A stretch of DNA of 64,000 nt from Polyangiaceae bacterium (GTDB lineage Bacteria; Myxococcota_A; Polyangia; Polyangiales; Polyangiaceae). Positions within the stretch are counted from its first letter, which is position 1. Each line of letters opens with the position of its first letter. This document shows, piece after piece, positions 14,583 through 23,099 of this stretch. The stretch covers positions 1-64,000 of the forward strand of contig JAKLKA010000003.1 in assembly GCA_023150915.1 (NCBI GenBank), read 5' to 3'. The notes under the pieces were generated by a model that was not told the DNA's origin, made no database searches, and saw only the letters and a list, made by a program, of their open reading frames with translations. The position numbers and the translations under genes are program-made.

Positions 14583-16079
14583 ATGCTGGTGATCGGCGTC
14601 GATTGCAGCACCACCGCGGCCAAGGCGGTGGCCTGGGACGCCTGGGGCGCCTCGGTCGCCGAGGGGCGCTCGGCGTTTGCGCTCGACAGCCCCGCGCCGG
14701 GAGCTTGGGAGCAAGACGCGGAGGCGTGGTGGACCGCGACGCGGTTCGCGATCGCCGAGTGCGTACACGCTCTCGGGTCGCGCTCCACCGAGATCCGCGC
14801 GCTGTGCCTGACCCATCAACGCGAAACCTTCGTGCTGACCGACCCGAGCTCGAAACCGCTGCACCCCGCGACGGTGTGGATGGACTCGCGCGGCGTCGAG
14901 CAGGTCGAGCGGGCGAAGCACCGCGTGGGCGCCGAGCAGCTGCGCCAGATCTCGGGCAAACCGCCCTGTGTCACGCCGTCGCTGTACAAGCTGATGGCGC
15001 TCTTCCAGCGCCGCCCCGAGCTGGTGGCGCAGCGGCCGCGGGTGCTCGACGTGCACGCCTTCCTGTGCTGGCGGCTGACGGGTCGCTTCGCCACGTCGCT
15101 GGCATCGGCCGATCCCTTGGGCCTGGTCGACATGGCACGCCGCGCCTGGGCCCCCGAGCTGTGCGCGCTGGCAGAACTGGACGAAGCTCAGCTGCCCGAG
15201 CTGGTCGAGCCGGGCGCCCGGCTGGGCGAGCTCGATCGAGCGGTGGCCGCCACCATCGGGCTGCCAAGAGGCCTGCCCGTGATCGCCGGCGCCGGGGACG
15301 GCCAGGCCGCCGGGCTCGGCGCCGGTATCGTGAGCGCCGACCGCGCCTACCTGAATCTCGGAACCGCCATCGTGTCCGGCGTCGCATCCAGCACGTACAG
15401 CGTGGGTGACGCGTTCCGCACGATGTACGGCGCCGCCCCCGGGACGTTCTTCCTGGAGACGGATCTGAAGGGCGGCACCTTCACCCTCAACTGGCTGGCC
15501 GAGCGCGTGCTCGGCGCGCGCGACCCCACGCAGAAGCTTGCCGAGCTCGAGCAAGGCGCTGCGGCGTTGCCCGCCGGCGCCGAAGGCCTGCTGCTGGTGC
15601 CGTACTGGAACGGCGTGATGAACCCGTACTGGGACGACACCGCCACCGGCGTGGTGGTGGGGCTCACCGGGCGACATGGCCCCGCGCACCTTCACCGCGC
15701 CGTGCTCGAAGGCATCGCCTTCGAGCAGCGCCTGCACACGCACGGCGTCGAAGCAGCAATCGGGACCCCCATCACCGAGATGGTGGTGATGGGGGGCGGT
15801 GCGAAGAGCGCGCTGTGGTGCCAGATCATCAGCGACGCACTGCAGAAACCCGTGGTGCGCGCCCGCGCGGCGGAAGCCACGGCCCTCGGCGCCGGCATGC
15901 TGGCTGCGGTCGGCGGTGGTCTGTACCCCGATCTGGCCGCGGCCGCCGCCGGCATGACCGGCACCGGCGATCGCTTCACGCCCGGCCCGAACGCCGCGCG
16001 GTACGACGCGCTATTCGCGATCTACCAGCAGCTGTTCCCGTCACTCCGAGCGCCGCTCCACGCCTTGGCGTCGCTCTGA
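14583..16079 (+). CDS. FGGY-family carbohydrate kinase
   Basis: The 498 residues match the FGGY family length. The N-terminal ribonuclease-H-like domain starts with the phosphate loop 'GVDCSTTAAKA'. The C-terminal domain has the 'AGAGDGQAAGLGAG' motif with the catalytic Asp and the adenosine-binding 'GGGAKSALW'. The pattern is closest to xylulokinase, but glycerol, gluconate and ribulose kinases share it. Being in an operon with a GpsA-like dehydrogenase, it probably phosphorylates a polyol or keto-sugar whose phosphate the partner then oxidises. The exact sugar cannot be read from sequence. Confidence 0.85.
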   Translation: MLVIGVDCSTTAAKAVAWDAWGASVAEGRSAFALDSPAPGAWEQDAEAWWTATRFAIAECVHALGSRSTEIRALCLTHQRETFVLTDPSSKPLHPATVWMDSRGVEQVERAKHRVGAEQLRQISGKPPCVTPSLYKLMALFQRRPELVAQRPRVLDVHAFLCWRLTGRFATSLASADPLGLVDMARRAWAPELCALAELDEAQLPELVEPGARLGELDRAVAATIGLPRGLPVIAGAGDGQAAGLGAGIVSADRAYLNLGTAIVSGVASSTYSVGDAFRTMYGAAPGTFFLETDLKGGTFTLNWLAERVLGARDPTQKLAELEQGAAALPAGAEGLLLVPYWNGVMNPYWDDTATGVVVGLTGRHGPAHLHRAVLEGIAFEQRLHTHGVEAAIGTPITEMVVMGGGAKSALWCQIISDALQKPVVRARAAEATALGAGMLAAVGGGLYPDLAAAAAGMTGTGDRFTPGPNAARYDALFAIYQQLFPSLRAPLHALASL

Positions 16080-16388
16080 TCAGCGCTTGCCCGGCGGTGG
16101 CGGGGCATAGGGGCCAGGTTTCTGCGTGTCGGGGTTCGGCATCGAAAGACACACCTGCGGTTCGGGCTCGGGCTGCGGCTCTGCTCCGGCGTCGGGCCCC
16201 TCGGGCATCGGGCGCATGCTGAGACACGGCTCGGGCTCGGGCTCGGGCTGGACCGAGAGGCACGGCTGGGCCGAAAGGCACGCCTCGGGGGGCTGCGGTT
16301 TGCATGCGCTGACACTGATGGCGGTCACGGCGGCGGCCACGAACTTCGCCCGGCGCGCCAAGATCTTCTCGCGGTCGTCGTCGGTCAT
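16080..16388 (-). CDS. Small Pro/Glu-rich lipoprotein with four 'CLS' tripeptides
   Basis: This 102-residue product starts at the ATG that overlaps the ppa stop by four bases (ATGA). The N-terminus is charged ('MTDDDREKILARR'), followed by a hydrophobic stretch and a lipobox-like SVSAC (Cys29). The rest is a Pro/Glu linker holding Cys-Leu-Ser at residues 37-39, 43-45, 55-57 and 80-82, and it ends in a Pro-rich tail. The only five cysteines are the lipobox Cys and the four CLS ones. I do not recognise a domain. The regular motif suggests repeated metal binding, disulfide cross-linking or modification sites. Function is unknown. Confidence 0.7.
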   Translation of the reverse strand: MTDDDREKILARRAKFVAAAVTAISVSACKPQPPEACLSAQPCLSVQPEPEPEPCLSMRPMPEGPDAGAEPQPEPEPQVCLSMPNPDTQKPGPYAPPPPGKR

Positions 16389-16939
16389 CCCCAACCTCTC
16401 AAGCGGCTCTCTTCCTTGCGGTAGAGCTCCACCGACTCTTCGATCACGCGTTCGGCCTCGCCCCGCCCGACCGGATCTTCCGCGATGATGTCCTTCTTCG
16501 TCTCGAGGGACTTGTAGTCCAGGAAGAAGCGCTGGATCTCCCGGGCCAGGTGGCGTGGCAGCTGCTCGATCTCTCGGTATTCGTTGAAGGCGGGGTCGTG
16601 CAGGTGCACGGCGATGATCTTGTCGTCGGCCTTGCCGTCGTCGACCATGCGCACCATGCCGATCGGCCGCGCGACCATGATGCACATCGCCTCGACCGAC
16701 TCGCTACACAGCACCAAGATGTCCAGCGGGTCACCGTCGCCGCAATAGGTACGGGGGATGAAGCCGTAGTTTGCGGGGTAGTGCACCGAGCTGTGGAGCA
16801 CGCGGTCGACGCGCAACAGCCCGGTGGGCTTGTCCAGCTCGTACTTGACCTTGGAACCACGCGGGATCTCGATCAGCGCGTTGACCGCATCCGGGGGTGA
16901 CGGCGGCCGGCTCGGCAGCTCGTGCCAGACGTGAATCAT
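16385..16939 (-). CDS. ppa: Inorganic pyrophosphatase (family I)
   Basis: This 184-residue protein has all class-I soluble pyrophosphatase landmarks: 'EIPRGSKVKYE' near the start, 'NYGFIPRTYCGDGDPLDILV' containing the D-G-D-P-L-D metal signature, and the second metal motif 'DDGKADDKIIAV'. It hydrolyses PPi from biosynthetic reactions such as the acyl-CoA synthetase and prenyltransferase steps found elsewhere in this window. The cysteine in 'RTYCGDG' replaces the more frequent acidic or Thr residue. It is translationally coupled to the CLS lipoprotein downstream. Confidence 0.96.
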   Translation of the reverse strand: MIHVWHELPSRPPSPPDAVNALIEIPRGSKVKYELDKPTGLLRVDRVLHSSVHYPANYGFIPRTYCGDGDPLDILVLCSESVEAMCIMVARPIGMVRMVDDGKADDKIIAVHLHDPAFNEYREIEQLPRHLAREIQRFFLDYKSLETKKDIIAEDPVGRGEAERVIEESVELYRKEESRLRGWG

Positions 16940-16961
16940 CGCGCCCAGAGTACCCGACGAA

Positions 16962-17504
16962 TCACCCCAGCGTGAACTTGATCGAATAGCTGATGACGGT
17001 CGGGCCTTTCTTGGGCTTTTCGAACTCTGCCTGCTCGAAGGCCTTGATCACGCACTCTCGAAAGCCGTTCCCCTTCATGCCCGTGCGTGGCTGCTTCACC
17101 TGCGCGCGGCCGCCGTCGCGCCCAATGTGGAGGTCGACCCCGAACGTGCCCCCCTTCACCGGATCGTCGACCTTGGCGTAGCAGGCCCGAAACTCGTCGA
17201 AGCGCTTCTCGATGGCCCGCAAGTACGGCGCCTTGGTGGCGTCGTCGTTCGGGCCACCGCCGATGTGGAGCCCGACCGCTGCCACCTTCACCTCGGGCAA
17301 GGAGCCGCCGGGCCCAGGCGGCGGTTCCGGCGCCGGCGCAGGCGCGGGCGCGCTGGGCACCGGCGCGGGTGCAGGCGCTGCCGGCGCGGGGCCCGAGGCC
17401 GAGGCGCTCGGCGGGGGCGACGGCTCCGGCGTCGCGCTCCCGGCGGTGTCGACGGCGCACGTCTCGGCCTTTGCGGTCTTGTGCCCGAGGCGCACCGGAG
17501 CCAT
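16962..17504 (-). CDS. AgmX/PglI C-terminal-domain protein
   Basis: This is 180 residues from the ATG at 17504. The N-terminal third is Ala/Pro-rich. The C-terminal ~100 residues contain 'KRFDEFRACYAKV', 'GTFGVDLHIGRDGGRAQV', 'FRECVIKAF' and a final beta-strand 'VISYSIKFTL', the pattern of the AgmX/PglI and TonB-C-like domain common in myxobacteria. No signal peptide is visible from this start. The frame stays open upstream without another start codon for at least 90 bases, so the true N-terminus is uncertain. It lies 96 bases after the MYXO-CTERM gene on the same strand. Confidence 0.65.
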   Translation of the reverse strand: MAPVRLGHKTAKAETCAVDTAGSATPEPSPPPSASASGPAPAAPAPAPVPSAPAPAPAPEPPPGPGGSLPEVKVAAVGLHIGGGPNDDATKAPYLRAIEKRFDEFRACYAKVDDPVKGGTFGVDLHIGRDGGRAQVKQPRTGMKGNGFRECVIKAFEQAEFEKPKKGPTVISYSIKFTLG

Positions 17505-17600
17505 GTGCGGCGGATAGCCCCACGGCTCGCGGATGAAAAGGGGAAGCTGGGCTGGACCGGGATTTTCGTGTCGGCCGGGGCCAGCCGGCCGGCGAAGGGC

Positions 17601-18611
17601 TCACCGCCGCCGCGCGCGCCGTCGAAGAAGCAAGCCGCCCGCCGCCAGCGCCAGAGGGGCCAGGCTGCGATCGCTCGCGCCGCCCGCCAAGCTGCAGCCG
17701 GCGTCCGCGGTCGATTCGTTGCTCGTCGGCGCTTCCGCTGCTTCCCAGGGCGGCGCAACGTTCGGGTCGTCGGTCTTGCCGGCGCAGTAAATCTTCAAGA
17801 GTGGGCACCACTCGACCGGGTGGCTCACGTCGGTGGTGGCCGCGGGGGTCACGGGCTCGAGCGCCGCGGGGCCCGACGCGCAGACGTCGATGATCGAAGC
17901 GTCGCCGGCGAGACCGGTCGTGAGCTGATCGCGAACGGCCGCGACCACCAGCTCGCCGTTCCAGCGGCGGTCCACGCCGTCCCACGTGACAGCGCTCTTC
18001 AGGAAGTCGCACACGCCGCTGCGCGGGGGGAAATACTGCGGATCTTGCTGGCCCTGCGGCTCGGGATCGCTCGGCGGCGTGGGCACGGTGAAGTGGGCCG
18101 CAAACGTCTCCATCACCAGGGCCGTCTCTTTCTCGGCGCAGGCGATGGCCGCCGGCTGTACGTCGGGGCTCGACTCGCTCTCGGTGCACGAATCGGCGAC
18201 CGAGGCCCAGGCGTGCTGCACGTTGGGCATCCCGGTGTGCGCGCAGTTGTCCTGCACGGTGTGCAAGACGCGGCCGAGCGCCACCGCCAGCGCCGGGTCG
18301 TACTGGGTGGCCGCCTGTCCCAGCTTGCGGATCTCGGCTGCGAGCGTCGCGACCCGGCCCACCGTCTTGTTGGCGGCGTCGCACTTGGCCGCCCCGACCT
18401 CGGGCTGAGCGTGGGCGGCCAGGTCGTCCCATTCGAAGTGGTCCACGTTGTACGAGGCCGCCCCGACCGATACGCAGAAGGCGTTTGGCAACTTCTGCTT
18501 CGAGCACGCGGAATAGCTGAGCCCCCGGTGCTTGCTCTGCGCCAAGGCAGAGGCAGAAACCGGAACCAAGAGCAGCGACAAGAAGCAGCAGACCGCGGTG
18601 AAGGCTCGCAC
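17601..18611 (-). CDS. Zn-dependent phospholipase C/HET-C-fold-like protein with MYXO-CTERM-like tail
   Basis: The GTG start gives a Sec signal peptide (about 1-24, ending ALA) and a 336-residue product. The core contains 'LGRVLHTVQDNCAHTG', the H-x3-D-x3-H pattern of the helical zinc phospholipase C / S1-P1 nuclease / HET-C fold, with other His and Asp residues upstream. The C-terminus is a MYXO-CTERM-like sorting signal: a Cys close to Gly/Ser, a short hydrophobic helix and a run of arginines. In Myxococcota such tails mark proteins for processing and delivery to the cell surface. I infer a surface hydrolase on phospholipids or nucleotides; activity is not proven by the motif alone. Confidence 0.72.
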   Translation of the reverse strand: MRAFTAVCCFLSLLLVPVSASALAQSKHRGLSYSACSKQKLPNAFCVSVGAASYNVDHFEWDDLAAHAQPEVGAAKCDAANKTVGRVATLAAEIRKLGQAATQYDPALAVALGRVLHTVQDNCAHTGMPNVQHAWASVADSCTESESSPDVQPAAIACAEKETALVMETFAAHFTVPTPPSDPEPQGQQDPQYFPPRSGVCDFLKSAVTWDGVDRRWNGELVVAAVRDQLTTGLAGDASIIDVCASGPAALEPVTPAATTDVSHPVEWCPLLKIYCAGKTDDPNVAPPWEAAEAPTSNESTADAGCSLAGGASDRSLAPLALAAGGLLLRRRARRR

Positions 18612-18695
18612 GGTGGCGTCCAGCCTACTGCTTCCCGCCCTGCGATCAACTGGCGCACTTGCGCCAGCAGCAGAGCCCGCTCTAATGAAAGGCCC

Positions 18696-20639
18696 ATGCT
18701 CGATCGCGTCCGCCCCCCCAAGCACCCCGTGCGTTCGGTGACCCCGAGCTGCAAGACCTTGCCCGAGCTGTTCCTGGGCCGAGTCGATCGCTCGCCCCAC
18801 GCCACGGCGTACCAGCGCAAGGTCGACGGCCAGTGGGTCGCGTCCACGTGGCGTGACTTCTACGAGGCGGCGGCGGCGCTGGCCTGCTGGTTGATGGACG
18901 CGGGGCTGGGCCCCGGGGACAAGATCACGATCGTCGGCAGCACCCGCCCCGAGTGGTGCATCGCCGACATCGGCGGGCTGCTCGCGGGGGCGGTCACGGT
19001 GGGCGCCTACCCGACCCTCACCTCCGAGCAGCTGGCGTACATCATCGAGCACTCGGACTCGCGCTTCGTGATCGTGGAGGACGAAGAGCAGCTCGCCAAG
19101 GTGATCGAGCACAAGGCGAAGCTGCCCAAGCTCGAGCGCGCGCTGCTCTGGGAGCCCCGCGGGCTCGACGACCTCTTGAAGCGCGAGCCTTGGGTGGAGC
19201 CGTTCTCGCGGGCCCTGGGACAGAAGCCCGATCGCAGCCGCATCGACGAGCGTGCCAGCAAGGTGGACCCGAAGACCACCGCCATCATCGTGTACACCTC
19301 GGGCACGACTGGCCCGCCCAAGGGCGCGATGATCTCGCACGAGAACATCGTGACCTTGCTGAGCGACACCGCCGTGATGGAGTTCGACGAGAACGACATG
19401 GGCTTGAGCTTCTTGCCCATGGCCCACGTGGCCGAGCGCGTGCTGGCGTTCTACGGCCGCATCAACTTCGGTACGGCCACCGCGTACGCCACCAGCGTGC
19501 CTGCAGTGCTGGAAGAGGTGAAGGAGATCCGCCCCACCATCTTCGGCAGCGTCCCGCGCATCTTCGAGAAGGCCTACGCCCGGATCCAGGGCGAGGTGCA
19601 GAAGGCACCGCCCGGCACGCAGAAGGCGTTCCGCTGGGCCGAGGGCGTGGGCCACGAGGTGGTCGCGCTCTGGCAGACGGGGAAGCCCATTCCGCTCGGC
19701 CTGCGCGCCAAGCACGCGCTGGCCGACAAGCTGGTGTTCTCCAAGCTGCGCGCGGTGTTCGGCGGGCGGGTGCGCTACTTCGTCACCGGCGCCGCGCCCA
19801 TTCCCCGGAAGATCATCGAGTTCTTCTGGGCCGCCGGCTTTCCGATCTTCGAGGTCTACGGCATGACCGAAGCCACGGTGGTGACGCACGTCAACCGCCC
19901 GGGCGCCGTGCGCCTGGGCTCGGTCGGTAAGCCGCTGGCCTTCGTCGAGGACAAACTGGCAGACGACGGCGAGATCCTGATCCGGGGCAAGTCGGTGTTT
20001 CAGGGCTACTACAAGGCGCCCGAGGCGACGGCCGAGGCGATCGACGCCGACGGCTGGCTCCACACCGGCGACGTCGGCAAGCGCGATGCCGATGGGTTCT
20101 TGTACATCGTGGACCGCAAGAAACACATCATCATCACCGCGGGCGGAAAGAACCTGACCCCGTCGAACATCGAGAACGAGATCAAGCACCAAGATCCGCT
20201 GATCAGCCACGTCCACGCCCATGGCGACACCCGCGCTTACGTCACCGCGATCGTCTCGGTCAGCCCCATCGAGTCCATCGACTGGGCCGTGCAGAAGGGC
20301 ATCGGTCCGGACGAAGCGGCGGTGGCGCGGCTGAAGCGCGCGCTGATGGAAAACCCCTTGGCTCGACCCGACGGCCTCGGCGAGCTGATGGCCAAGGTCA
20401 CCAGTCACCCCGAGCTGCGCCAGCGGATTGCCGAGGCGGTGCACCGCGGAAACCAGAAGCTGTCGCGCGTGGAGCAGGTGAAGCGCGTGTACCTGCTCGA
20501 TCGCGAGTTCTCGCTCGACCAGGACGAAATCACCCCCACTCTCAAGGTCAAGCGCAAGAACGTGGAGCAGAAGTTCGCACCGATCTTCGACCAGCTCTAC
20601 GACGACCCGGCCTTCGGCATCGTGGTGATGGACAAGTAG
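18696..20639 (+). CDS. Long-chain acyl-CoA synthetase (AMP-forming)
   Basis: This 647-residue enzyme has the AMP-binding motif 'YTSGTTGPPKGAM' near residue 200, the 'VYGMTEATVVTHVN' A5 motif, the 'GWLHTGDVGKRDADGFL' A7/A8 region and 'KKHIIITAGGKNLTP'. The last element is typical of the FadD15/ACSBG-type long-chain synthetases. It activates fatty acids to acyl-CoA at the membrane. The ATG at 18696 was chosen because homology begins just after it; the frame is open far upstream only because of GC bias. It is divergent from the MYXO-CTERM gene and 53 bases before a methyltransferase. Confidence 0.92.
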   Translation: MLDRVRPPKHPVRSVTPSCKTLPELFLGRVDRSPHATAYQRKVDGQWVASTWRDFYEAAAALACWLMDAGLGPGDKITIVGSTRPEWCIADIGGLLAGAVTVGAYPTLTSEQLAYIIEHSDSRFVIVEDEEQLAKVIEHKAKLPKLERALLWEPRGLDDLLKREPWVEPFSRALGQKPDRSRIDERASKVDPKTTAIIVYTSGTTGPPKGAMISHENIVTLLSDTAVMEFDENDMGLSFLPMAHVAERVLAFYGRINFGTATAYATSVPAVLEEVKEIRPTIFGSVPRIFEKAYARIQGEVQKAPPGTQKAFRWAEGVGHEVVALWQTGKPIPLGLRAKHALADKLVFSKLRAVFGGRVRYFVTGAAPIPRKIIEFFWAAGFPIFEVYGMTEATVVTHVNRPGAVRLGSVGKPLAFVEDKLADDGEILIRGKSVFQGYYKAPEATAEAIDADGWLHTGDVGKRDADGFLYIVDRKKHIIITAGGKNLTPSNIENEIKHQDPLISHVHAHGDTRAYVTAIVSVSPIESIDWAVQKGIGPDEAAVARLKRALMENPLARPDGLGELMAKVTSHPELRQRIAEAVHRGNQKLSRVEQVKRVYLLDREFSLDQDEITPTLKVKRKNVEQKFAPIFDQLYDDPAFGIVVMDK

Positions 20640-20692
20640 CGCTCAAAAAGTAGTTTGCGTCCATTGGCCACCGGCTGTAACAAGCCCGCGCC

Positions 20693-21514
20693 TTGACCCA
20701 GAAAAACCGAACTCGGAAGCAGCCCGCGCTCACGGCCAAGAACGCCGACAAGCACGTGCTTTACCAACTCAGCGTGCAAGACGCGAAGGTCGAAGTCGAC
20801 TTCATCGACGAGGTGTACCGTTCGCTCTATCGACGGCGACCGACCACCTTGCTCGAAGACTTCTGCGGCTCGGCACTGATCTGCTCCGAGTGGGCGCGCC
20901 GTGGCGCCACCCGGCAGGCCACCGGGGTCGACATCGACCCGAAGGTGCTCGCCTGGGGCAAGAAGAACAACGTCGCGCCGCTGGGCGACGCCAGCGAGCA
21001 GGTTCGGTTGCTTCGCCAAGACGTCCGTGACCCGGTCCGCGCCAAGTTCGACGTCGTGTGTGCGTTCAACTTCAGCTACTGGGTGTTTCGCACGCGCGAC
21101 GAGATGCGAGCTTACTTCGCCCACGTTCGGACCCAGCTCGGCAGCGACTCGTTCTTCGTGCTCGACGCCTACGGCGGGTGGGAGTCTCAGCAGCCGATGC
21201 AAGAGCGCCGGCGCATCAAGGGCGGCTTCACCTACATCTGGGATCAGAACCAGTTCGATCCCATCACGCACGAGGTCGTCAACTACATCCACTTCGAGTT
21301 CAAGAACGGCTCGAAGTTGAATCGGGCGTTCAGCTACCACTGGCGGTTCTGGACGTTGCCCGAGCTGCAAGAGCTGCTGGCTGAAGCGGGGTTCTCTCGC
21401 GTCAGCGTGTACTGGGATTGCTCGAAGGGCCAGTCCGACGAAGAGCTGTTTCGTCCGCGGCTTCGCGCGCCGAACCAGCCGGGCTGGCTCGCATACCTGG
21501 TGGCGCGCCGCTGA
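20693..21514 (+). CDS. Class I SAM-dependent methyltransferase
   Basis: This 273-residue protein probably starts at TTG 20693; no ATG or GTG gives the full N-terminus. The glycine-poor motif I 'LEDFCGSALICSEW' is followed by an acidic motif II 'GVDIDPKVLAWG' and a post-motif 'VVCAFNFSYWVF', the fold of class I methyltransferases. The C-terminal half carries extra beta-strands rich in aromatic residues that may form the substrate site. Target unknown: small molecules or lipids are as likely as protein. It may be cotranscribed with the acyl-CoA synthetase. Confidence 0.8.
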   Translation: MTQKNRTRKQPALTAKNADKHVLYQLSVQDAKVEVDFIDEVYRSLYRRRPTTLLEDFCGSALICSEWARRGATRQATGVDIDPKVLAWGKKNNVAPLGDASEQVRLLRQDVRDPVRAKFDVVCAFNFSYWVFRTRDEMRAYFAHVRTQLGSDSFFVLDAYGGWESQQPMQERRRIKGGFTYIWDQNQFDPITHEVVNYIHFEFKNGSKLNRAFSYHWRFWTLPELQELLAEAGFSRVSVYWDCSKGQSDEELFRPRLRAPNQPGWLAYLVARR

Positions 21515-21517
21515 GGC

Positions 21518-22954
21518 TCAGCCGGCCGCGGCGCGCTGGGTCTCGGTGTCCAGCACCCGAGCCACGGCTTCCTTCAATGCCGACGGCGTGAAAGGCTTGG
21601 GGACCACCGGCACGTCCGCCAGGCGCGGGTCGTCCGCCTTCATGTAGCCCGTGGTCACCAGGCGCGGCACGCTCGGCCGGTGCCGGTCGAGCGCGTCGAT
21701 CACGTCGGCGCCGGTTCCGTCGGGCAGCTGATAGTCGGTGACCACCACGTCCACGCGCTCGGTCGCGTCCGCGATCACAGCCAGCGCCGCCTGGACCGTC
21801 TCCACCCCCACCACGGAATAGCCGCAGCTCTCGAGGATACGCACGATGATGCTCCGAACCGGAGCCTCGTCCTCGACGACCAGCACCGAGAGCCTGGCGA
21901 CCGGGGCGGAGGTGGTCTGGGGTGACGACCCTGGCTCGACTTCCGCGCTGGCCGGTCCCGCCGCCGGCAAACGCAGCGTGACCGTCGTCCCCGAGCCCAG
22001 CGTGCTCGAAAGATCCACGCTGCCGCCGAAGGCGCGGATCACGCCATCGGCCACCGACAGCCCGAGCCCCGTACCCTTGCCCGAAGGCTTGGTGGTGAAG
22101 AACGGCTCCATCGCGCGGCGCATGGTCTCGGGGCTCATTCCCGGACCGTCGTCGCGCACCGCGAGGCGCGCCATCGCGCTCGGGCCCTGCGCGATCCCCT
22201 GGCCGACGGTCACAACCACGTTCTTTGCCCCCGCATCCCGTGCGTTGACCACCAGGTTGACGACCACCTGCTCGAGCTGACCCTTGTCGCAGCACACGGC
22301 TTCGTCGCTCTCGATCACCACGCGCAGGTCCACGTCGCGCCCCACCAGGCGCGTGAGCATGGGCCGCAGCGCATCCAGCATCGCGCTGAGCTGCACCCGC
22401 GACGAGTGGGCCTCGTCACGCCGGCTGAAGATCAAGAGCTGGCGGGTGATCTGGCGGGCGCGCTCACACGCCGCGGCGAGCTCGGCCACGGCGGCCCGCG
22501 CCGGGTCGTCCGCGACCGTGCGCTCGAGCTCGGCCGCGCACCCGAACATGACGGTGAGCATGTTGTTGAAGTCGTGCGCAACCCCACCGGCCACGCGCCC
22601 CACCGCTTCCATCTTCTGCGCGTGGATCAGATGCTCGTGCGCCTGTTCGAGGTCGCGCGTGCGCTCCACGACCTTGGTCTCGAGCTCTCGGTTCAGGTCG
22701 GCCAGCGCGCGTTCGCGCTGTGCCAGCTCGGCGGCAAGTTGCTGCTGGCGCTGGATAGCGCGACGGATCCGCACGATCAGCGCCCCGAAGGCGAACCCCA
22801 GCAAGAGCGGAACGACGAAGAACTGCGGGATGGGGTCGACCTCCATCACCACGATCAGCTGCACCGCGGCCGCACAGGCGACTGCCAGCGTGCACGCCGC
22901 GACGATGGCGGCGTTCTGCCCCCTCTGGGCGGCGTGGTCGGGAGCGGAGCTCAT
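21518..22954 (-). CDS. Membrane hybrid histidine kinase with C-terminal receiver
   Basis: The product has 478 residues. Two transmembrane helices (about 15-55) with almost no periplasmic loop precede a coiled coil, a HisKA domain whose phospho-acceptor lies in 'GGVAHDFNNML' (about residue 125), and an HATPase domain with 'VVNLVVNARDAG', 'DDGPGM' and 'GKGTGLGL'. A receiver domain occupies about 355-470 and has 'VVEDE', the phospho-Asp in 'VVVTDYQLPDG' and Lys in 'VPKPF'. With no sensor domain, the signal probably comes from the membrane or a partner. No output regulator gene lies beside it, so phosphotransfer probably continues to an unlinked protein. It is divergent from the lipoprotein at 23100. 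Confidence 0.9.
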   Translation of the reverse strand: MSSAPDHAAQRGQNAAIVAACTLAVACAAAVQLIVVMEVDPIPQFFVVPLLLGFAFGALIVRIRRAIQRQQQLAAELAQRERALADLNRELETKVVERTRDLEQAHEHLIHAQKMEAVGRVAGGVAHDFNNMLTVMFGCAAELERTVADDPARAAVAELAAACERARQITRQLLIFSRRDEAHSSRVQLSAMLDALRPMLTRLVGRDVDLRVVIESDEAVCCDKGQLEQVVVNLVVNARDAGAKNVVVTVGQGIAQGPSAMARLAVRDDGPGMSPETMRRAMEPFFTTKPSGKGTGLGLSVADGVIRAFGGSVDLSSTLGSGTTVTLRLPAAGPASAEVEPGSSPQTTSAPVARLSVLVVEDEAPVRSIIVRILESCGYSVVGVETVQAALAVIADATERVDVVVTDYQLPDGTGADVIDALDRHRPSVPRLVTTGYMKADDPRLADVPVVPKPFTPSALKEAVARVLDTETQRAAAG

Positions 22955-23099
22955 CCCCAGCTGTGAGCCTACGCCCGATACGGCGTCCCTTCGTGGATCC
23001 ACTTGGAACGGAAAATTGTGGGCCTAGGTGGCGACGTGTGCTCCGTGGTAGTTTCATGTGGGGATCGTTGTGTCAGCGGTCCCGAAGAGAGGTTCCACG

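Noticed and set aside
12315-15743. A 1142-codon minus-strand open frame across the 10-Cys lipoprotein, gpsA and FGGY genes
   Set aside because: It is antisense to three well-supported genes, is rich in His/Arg/Ala/Gly as expected for a GC-rich shadow frame, and has no recognisable domain except the start of the real MutS-like gene in the same frame.
16160-16260. CGGGCT tandem-like DNA repeats inside the CLS lipoprotein gene
   Set aside because: They simply encode Glu-Pro pairs in the linker; copies are few and imperfect, so no minisatellite or recombination site is claimed.
17127-18695. The long in-frame extension upstream of the acyl-CoA synthetase ATG
   Set aside because: It is antisense to the AgmX-domain and MYXO-CTERM genes and has no similarity to acyl-CoA synthetases; the real start is 18696.
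22993-23002. 10-bp palindrome GTGGATCCAC in the divergent gap between the histidine kinase and the lipoprotein
   Set aside because: Too short and not repeated. A 10-base palindrome is expected by chance several times in 64 kb, and no paired half-sites flank it.
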